From a virus, in IMG/VR virus record IMGVR_UViG_3300042691_029560, positions 1-64,000 of that record: DNA of 64,000 nucleotides. One strand, given 5' to 3'. The notes beneath the pieces were generated by a model. The model was not told where the DNA came from. It worked only from the letters and a program-made list of their open reading frames with translations, and did no database searches. Made by a program: the position numbers and the translations under genes. Below, in pieces: positions 61,738-64,000 of this stretch. How positions within the stretch are numbered: the stretch's first letter is position 1; every line of letters begins with the position of its first letter.

Positions 61738-62295
61738 CTATCCAGCAAACGCAGGTTTTTTGTTTGATACCTGATCAATGACCCTTACAAACCGGATCTG
61801 ACTATTTTTGTAGTCAGATAGTGGCTGTATGATCGTCGATCTTGCTCCGTAATGAGCGTTTATGATCTTTCCATTACCAATATAGATTGCTGAGTGGTAG
61901 AAGCTATGACTGCCCTTGTAGGCAAACACAACCACATCTCCAGCTCGGGGGTTGGACACACGCTTACCAATATGCGCTTGCTTATCGGCAGAATGAGGGA
62001 TTTCTAGGCCGAACCTTTGGTAGGTCCAGCGAACTAATCCTGAGCAGTCCCAACCCCTTGGAGAAGATCCGGAGAACACATAGGGTGTTACTCCAACCTT
62101 AGTCCGTAAGTATTTGATGACTTGCTTCATCCGGACAGTATTGCGATGAAGCTTCAACGGATCGTCAGAATACTTATTCGCAACACTATTTTTCTGATCC
62201 GAAACAACCATAGGTCTATGATCGTATCCGGACGCAGCTGATGAACATCCAACTAGCATTAGGAGCACACTAGTTATTGTGATGAACCTCTTCAT
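61738..62295 (-). CDS. NlpC/P60 lipoprotein hydrolase, 185 aa
   Basis: The N-terminus MKRFITITSVLLMLVGCSSA is a lipoprotein signal with lipobox LVGC (lipidated Cys17). The NlpC/P60 domain follows: PYVFSGSSPRGWDCSGLVRW with catalytic Cys84, GDVVVFAY, then SFYHSAIYIGNGKIINAHYG with catalytic His134 and a polar His148. These enzymes cut peptide bonds in peptidoglycan stems. Being exported and membrane-anchored on the outside, it is not a normal cytoplasmic endolysin. It could help lysis, remodel the wall or alter surface properties to block superinfection. It has its own promoter, structured leader and terminator. Confidence 0.9.
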   Translation of the reverse strand: MKRFITITSVLLMLVGCSSAASGYDHRPMVVSDQKNSVANKYSDDPLKLHRNTVRMKQVIKYLRTKVGVTPYVFSGSSPRGWDCSGLVRWTYQRFGLEIPHSADKQAHIGKRVSNPRAGDVVVFAYKGSHSFYHSAIYIGNGKIINAHYGARSTIIQPLSDYKNSQIRFVRVIDQVSNKKPAFAG

Positions 62296-62373
62296 TTGGC
62301 GACCACCTTTCCTTGCGTTAGTACAGGTCGTTTATTGTCGGGTCTCCCGTCACATTGATCCGAAAACCAATGT
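62296..62373 (-). promoter_or_regulatory. Structured 5' leader of lipoprotein gene
   Basis: The predicted leader of about 78 bases contains CACATTG/CAATGTG, CGGG-AGA-CCCG, and a third stem CGACC/GGTCG whose loop contains the AAGGAAAGG ribosome site. Three consecutive stems in so short a leader suggest control of translation or RNA stability. I could not match it to a known riboswitch. Confidence 0.5.
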
Positions 62374-62379
62374 GTCTAA

Positions 62380-62409
62380 ATTATAAGGGCCAATTAGATC
62401 TACAAACAA
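62380..62409 (-). promoter_or_regulatory. Promoter TTGTTT-18-TATAAT for lipoprotein gene
   Basis: A perfect TATAAT (62385-62380) and TTGTTT (62409-62404) lie on the minus strand with an 18-base spacer. It is the strongest -10 box in the right arm and predicts a start near 62373. Confidence 0.75.
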
Positions 62410-62440
62410 CATTTTTGATCAATTTTTCCGAAAAAATAGC

Positions 62441-62465
62441 AAAAACCCCTGGAAAACCAGGGGTT
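62441..62465 (-). terminator. Rho-independent terminator
   Basis: AACCCCTGG/CCAGGGGTT with a 4-base loop, followed on the minus strand by TTTTTG, 21 bases past the stop at 62486. Confidence 0.85.
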
Positions 62466-62485
62466 CTTACATTGACCGGAGATTT

Positions 62486-62698
62486 CTACTCTGCCGGTGT
62501 GTTCTCGGCGATTTGCTCCTTGAGCCAAGCTAACGCAGCCTGCCGGCCCTTTACTCCGCGACCGAAAGTCTTGTAAGCGTCAATGTTGAGCAACCGGCCC
62601 AATGACTTCATAGCCGGTTCGCCAAAAGTCATCTTTCCGTCTGTGCTGATTTCAAACTCCAAGTTGATAACTAGGATTTCTGCCTGTAGTGAGTTCAT
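62486..62698 (-). CDS. Hypothetical protein, 70 aa
   Basis: Begins MNSLQAEILVINLEFEISTD and ends ALAWLKEQIAENTPAE, with a strand-then-helix pattern. The start follows GAAAGGAAATCAA, and a promoter-like TTGTGT-16-TAGGCT lies upstream near 62.72-62.75 kb. Not recognised; well supported by flanking signals. Confidence 0.72.
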   Translation of the reverse strand: MNSLQAEILVINLEFEISTDGKMTFGEPAMKSLGRLLNIDAYKTFGRGVKGRQAALAWLKEQIAENTPAE

Positions 62699-62806
62699 TT
62701 GATTTCCTTTCGCCTAACTACATAAAAAGCCTACACCAAAAACTAAAAAACACAAACATAAAAACATAAATAGATCTGTTTCTATGTTTGTGTCGTTTAG
62801 TGTTTG

Positions 62807-63022
62807 TTAGATACTCCACGCACCAAAGTCGGTATCGGCAGCGATACGCCTAGCGTTCATCCACGCACTTTCTCCATAAAAGTATGTGACTTTCTTGGTG
62901 ACTTTGTTTCTAACTTTCCAATAGTCTTGCTCGAATACCGCAGTTCCATAACTAACTTCCACTAGGTCGCTGTTATAAGCAACTGTCCATTCTTTCACTA
63001 GACTTACGCTTGGCTTAGCCAT
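62807..63022 (-). CDS. Hypothetical protein, 71 aa
   Basis: Begins MAKPSVSLVKEWTVAYNSDL and continues with a beta-rich part (EVSYGTAVFEQDYWKVRNKV), ending in DTDFGAWSI. The start codon directly abuts the stop of the zinc-knuckle gene (TAAATG). Not recognised. Confidence 0.7.
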   Translation of the reverse strand: MAKPSVSLVKEWTVAYNSDLVEVSYGTAVFEQDYWKVRNKVTKKVTYFYGESAWMNARRIAADTDFGAWSI

Positions 63023-63154
63023 TTAGTTTCCTTTCGGTTGATTATCGATAATCTGTGTAAATAGTTTATTGACTACCCTGTCCATATGGCAAGGGTCGCA
63101 TAGAAAAGATTCGCTCGGTAAAAGCTCCGTTCGGCAGTCTAAACAGGTTCGCAC
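63023..63154 (-). CDS. Double CxxC zinc-knuckle miniprotein, 43 aa (GTG start)
   Basis: The GTG at 63154 shares one base with the previous stop. The product starts VRTCLDCRTELLPSESFLCD and continues PCHMDRVVNKLF. CLDC and CDPC form a four-cysteine zinc ribbon with a 12-residue loop. It ends immediately before the ATG of the 71-residue gene, whose ribosome site it contains. It is too short for routine annotation but well framed by neighbours. Confidence 0.7.
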   Translation of the reverse strand: MRTCLDCRTELLPSESFLCDPCHMDRVVNKLFTQIIDNQPKGN

Positions 63155-63339
63155 TATTTCAGCGCCTTTCTAGTCTTTCTTAGCGATACCAATTCCTTTA
63201 CATCGCTAATGCCGATATTGTCTAAGGCAGATACAACTTTGTAAGCAATTTCTAATGACTTGTGTTCGGTTGAGATAGGGGCTAATACTTTGGTCGCAAC
63301 TTTGGCAACAATCTTGGCAGTAATAATTTCGGCTAGCAT
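63154..63339 (-). CDS. Hypothetical helical protein, 61 aa
   Basis: Begins MLAEIITAKIVAKVATKVLA and has a basic C-terminus (DVKELVSLRKTRKALK). The ATG follows CGAAAGGAAATAA, and a TTGCGA-18-TAGTCT promoter lies upstream. The N-terminus is Ala/Val-rich but not hydrophobic enough for a sure membrane helix. Function unknown. Confidence 0.7.
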   Translation of the reverse strand: MLAEIITAKIVAKVATKVLAPISTEHKSLEIAYKVVSALDNIGISDVKELVSLRKTRKALK

Positions 63340-63361
63340 TTATTTCCTTTCGTAGAATTAC

Positions 63362-63391
63362 AGACTACATTACACCTAAGACATTTCGCAA
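63362..63391 (-). promoter_or_regulatory. Promoter TTGCGA-18-TAGTCT
   Basis: TTGCGA (63391-63386) and TAGTCT (63367-63362) lie on the minus strand, 23 bases upstream of the 61-residue gene. Same boxes as the promoter at 63834-63862. Confidence 0.7.
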
Positions 63392-63444
63392 CATTTCACC
63401 AAACTAAATTGGATCGTGTTGTAGAGATCTCTAAGCTTGGTGAG

Positions 63445-63466
63445 CAGATAGGCTACGGCCTATCTG
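63445..63466 (-). terminator. Hairpin overlapping end of 114-aa gene
   Basis: Nine-pair stem CAGATAGGC/GCCTATCTG with loop TACG. It overlaps the stop codon at 63460. No T tract follows, so it may be a weak terminator or processing site. Confidence 0.6.
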
Positions 63467-63804
63467 TCGAAAACAGTATCTAAAAACTCTTGCTTTGTAT
63501 AGACAACTTCTCGATAGACAACATTTCCGTCGTCAGCAGAAATAATAATTGCTTCATTGTCGTCAGCGAAAAATCGGTTCTCTCCCACGCTAATACCGAA
63601 ACTTAGGTTTCCGTCATAGTTAGCCCGTGTAGAAAACTCATAGAAAAGTTGAGCAGTTAGATAAGCAGGGTCGCCAATTCTATCTGTTCTCGATAAAACA
63701 TCTACTACGGCAAGCACATTATCTGTTCCTGACCAGTGGCCGTAAAGGTGGATAGGTTCGATAAAGTCTTTGCTTGTTACAATAATTCTTGACCTGTCGC
63801 CCAT
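63460..63804 (-). CDS. Conserved-type phage protein, 114 aa
   Basis: Begins MGDRSRIIVTSKDFIEPIHL, then YGHWSGTDNVLAVVDVLS, and has a segment DDGNVVYREVVYTKQEFLD at the end. Proteins starting MGDR and carrying a 'LYxHWxG' turn are frequent in the small-gene regions of actinophages, with no known function. The ATG follows TGAAAGGAAATCC; promoter at 63834-63862. Confidence 0.78.
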   Translation of the reverse strand: MGDRSRIIVTSKDFIEPIHLYGHWSGTDNVLAVVDVLSRTDRIGDPAYLTAQLFYEFSTRANYDGNLSFGISVGENRFFADDNEAIIISADDGNVVYREVVYTKQEFLDTVFDR

Positions 63805-63833
63805 TTGGATTTCCTTTCATTCGGGACACTAAA

Positions 63834-63862
63834 AGACTACACCTAACCTAAGACATTCGCAA
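63834..63862 (-). promoter_or_regulatory. Promoter TTGCGA-17-TAGTCT
   Basis: TTGCGA (63862-63857) and TAGTCT (63839-63834) with a 17-base spacer, 30 bases upstream of the 114-residue gene. The spacer contains TTAGGTTAGG, a perfect half of the iron box but with no second half. Confidence 0.7.
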
Positions 63863-63900
63863 GCGTGTCGCAAGCCGGCCGGAGCTGGATCAAAAAGTTG

Positions 63901-63930
63901 TCCCCCGTTAGGCGCTAACATAACGGGGGA
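63901..63930. terminator. Terminator-like hairpin at right edge
   Basis: Ten-pair perfect stem TCCCCCGTTA/TAACGGGGGA around a 10-base loop, followed on the minus strand by ACAACTTTTTG. It closes a transcription unit whose gene lies beyond the window. Confidence 0.8.
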
Positions 63931-64000
63931 CTAATTTGGTCGTACACCTAAGCAGTTGTTGTGAACATTATTAAGTTATTTATACTTAGATGTTTGTCGC

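Noticed and set aside
62296-62373. c-di-AMP (ydaO-type) riboswitch before the NlpC/P60 gene
   Set aside because: The context is suggestive, but the conserved core of that class could not be found; it is reported only as a structured leader.
1-64000. tRNA genes or integrase/attachment sites
   Set aside because: I looked for cloverleaf-like GGTTC-A-x-T-C blocks and for recombinase signatures and found none that I could support by eye; a dedicated search of the full genome would be needed.

Overview
The window is a contiguous piece of a large, moderately AT-rich tailed-phage genome with long-tailed (siphovirus-type) morphology. The host is most likely an actinobacterium. The evidence for this is the structural-gene families (a capsid protease of the type seen in actinophages, a DUF1360-like membrane protein, a giant tail fibre) and two perfect 19-bp DtxR/IdeR iron boxes, an operator class typical of actinobacterial hosts. 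Essentially every convincing gene is on the minus strand, so the map reads from right to left. No tRNA, integrase or replication gene was seen, so this is a virion-plus-small-gene segment of a longer genome.

Right arm (about 64.0 to 53.5 kb): small genes in short units. Each unit has a promoter near TTGCGA-16/18-TAGNCT, a GAAAGGAAA ribosome site and a strong hairpin terminator. Recognisable products are zinc-ribbon miniproteins, a secreted NlpC/P60 lipoprotein with a structured leader, a dual-specificity phosphatase, an XRE-type regulator, a run of five tiny membrane proteins next to a peptidoglycan-binding protein (possible lysis functions), an HTH protein and the large terminase.

Break (about 53.5 to 52.45 kb): one kilobase without genes. 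It holds a long hairpin, arrays of a GAGCTGAGCTA unit, a GATC-rich stretch and two perfect iron boxes. One iron box overlaps a candidate leftward promoter for the whole virion operon.

Head module (52.4 to 25 kb): a second HTH paralogue, a DUF1360-like protein, the portal, a Dps/ferritin-domain fusion, an extraordinary giant protein of 3341 residues, a downstream reading frame carrying ParB-like, ADP-ribosyltransferase and two ArdC-protease domains, a 1584-residue capsid protease fusion, the major capsid protein and a second capsid-like protein. The giant frame and the effector frame are joined by what looks like a textbook -1 ribosomal frameshift site (C_CCA_AAA, 6-nt spacer, GC hairpin). Frameshifted translation would give about 5113 residues in one chain. 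Both halves are cut into modules by about 25 copies of a G-F-A-Q-E-P-G-like linker.

Tail module (25 to 0.1 kb): tail tube protein, connector and completion proteins, G/GT-type chaperones with a -1 overlap, a 1569-residue tape measure with 11-residue repeats, Dit-like and hub proteins, a 3136-residue fibre and three small proteins. A His-Gly/Gly-Asp beta module recurs in the tube, Dit, hub and fibre.

The most unusual biology proposed here is an iron connection (host iron-repressor operators plus a virion-operon Dps) and a modular, frameshift-extended, possibly proteolytically processed giant protein that could deliver effector domains with the DNA.
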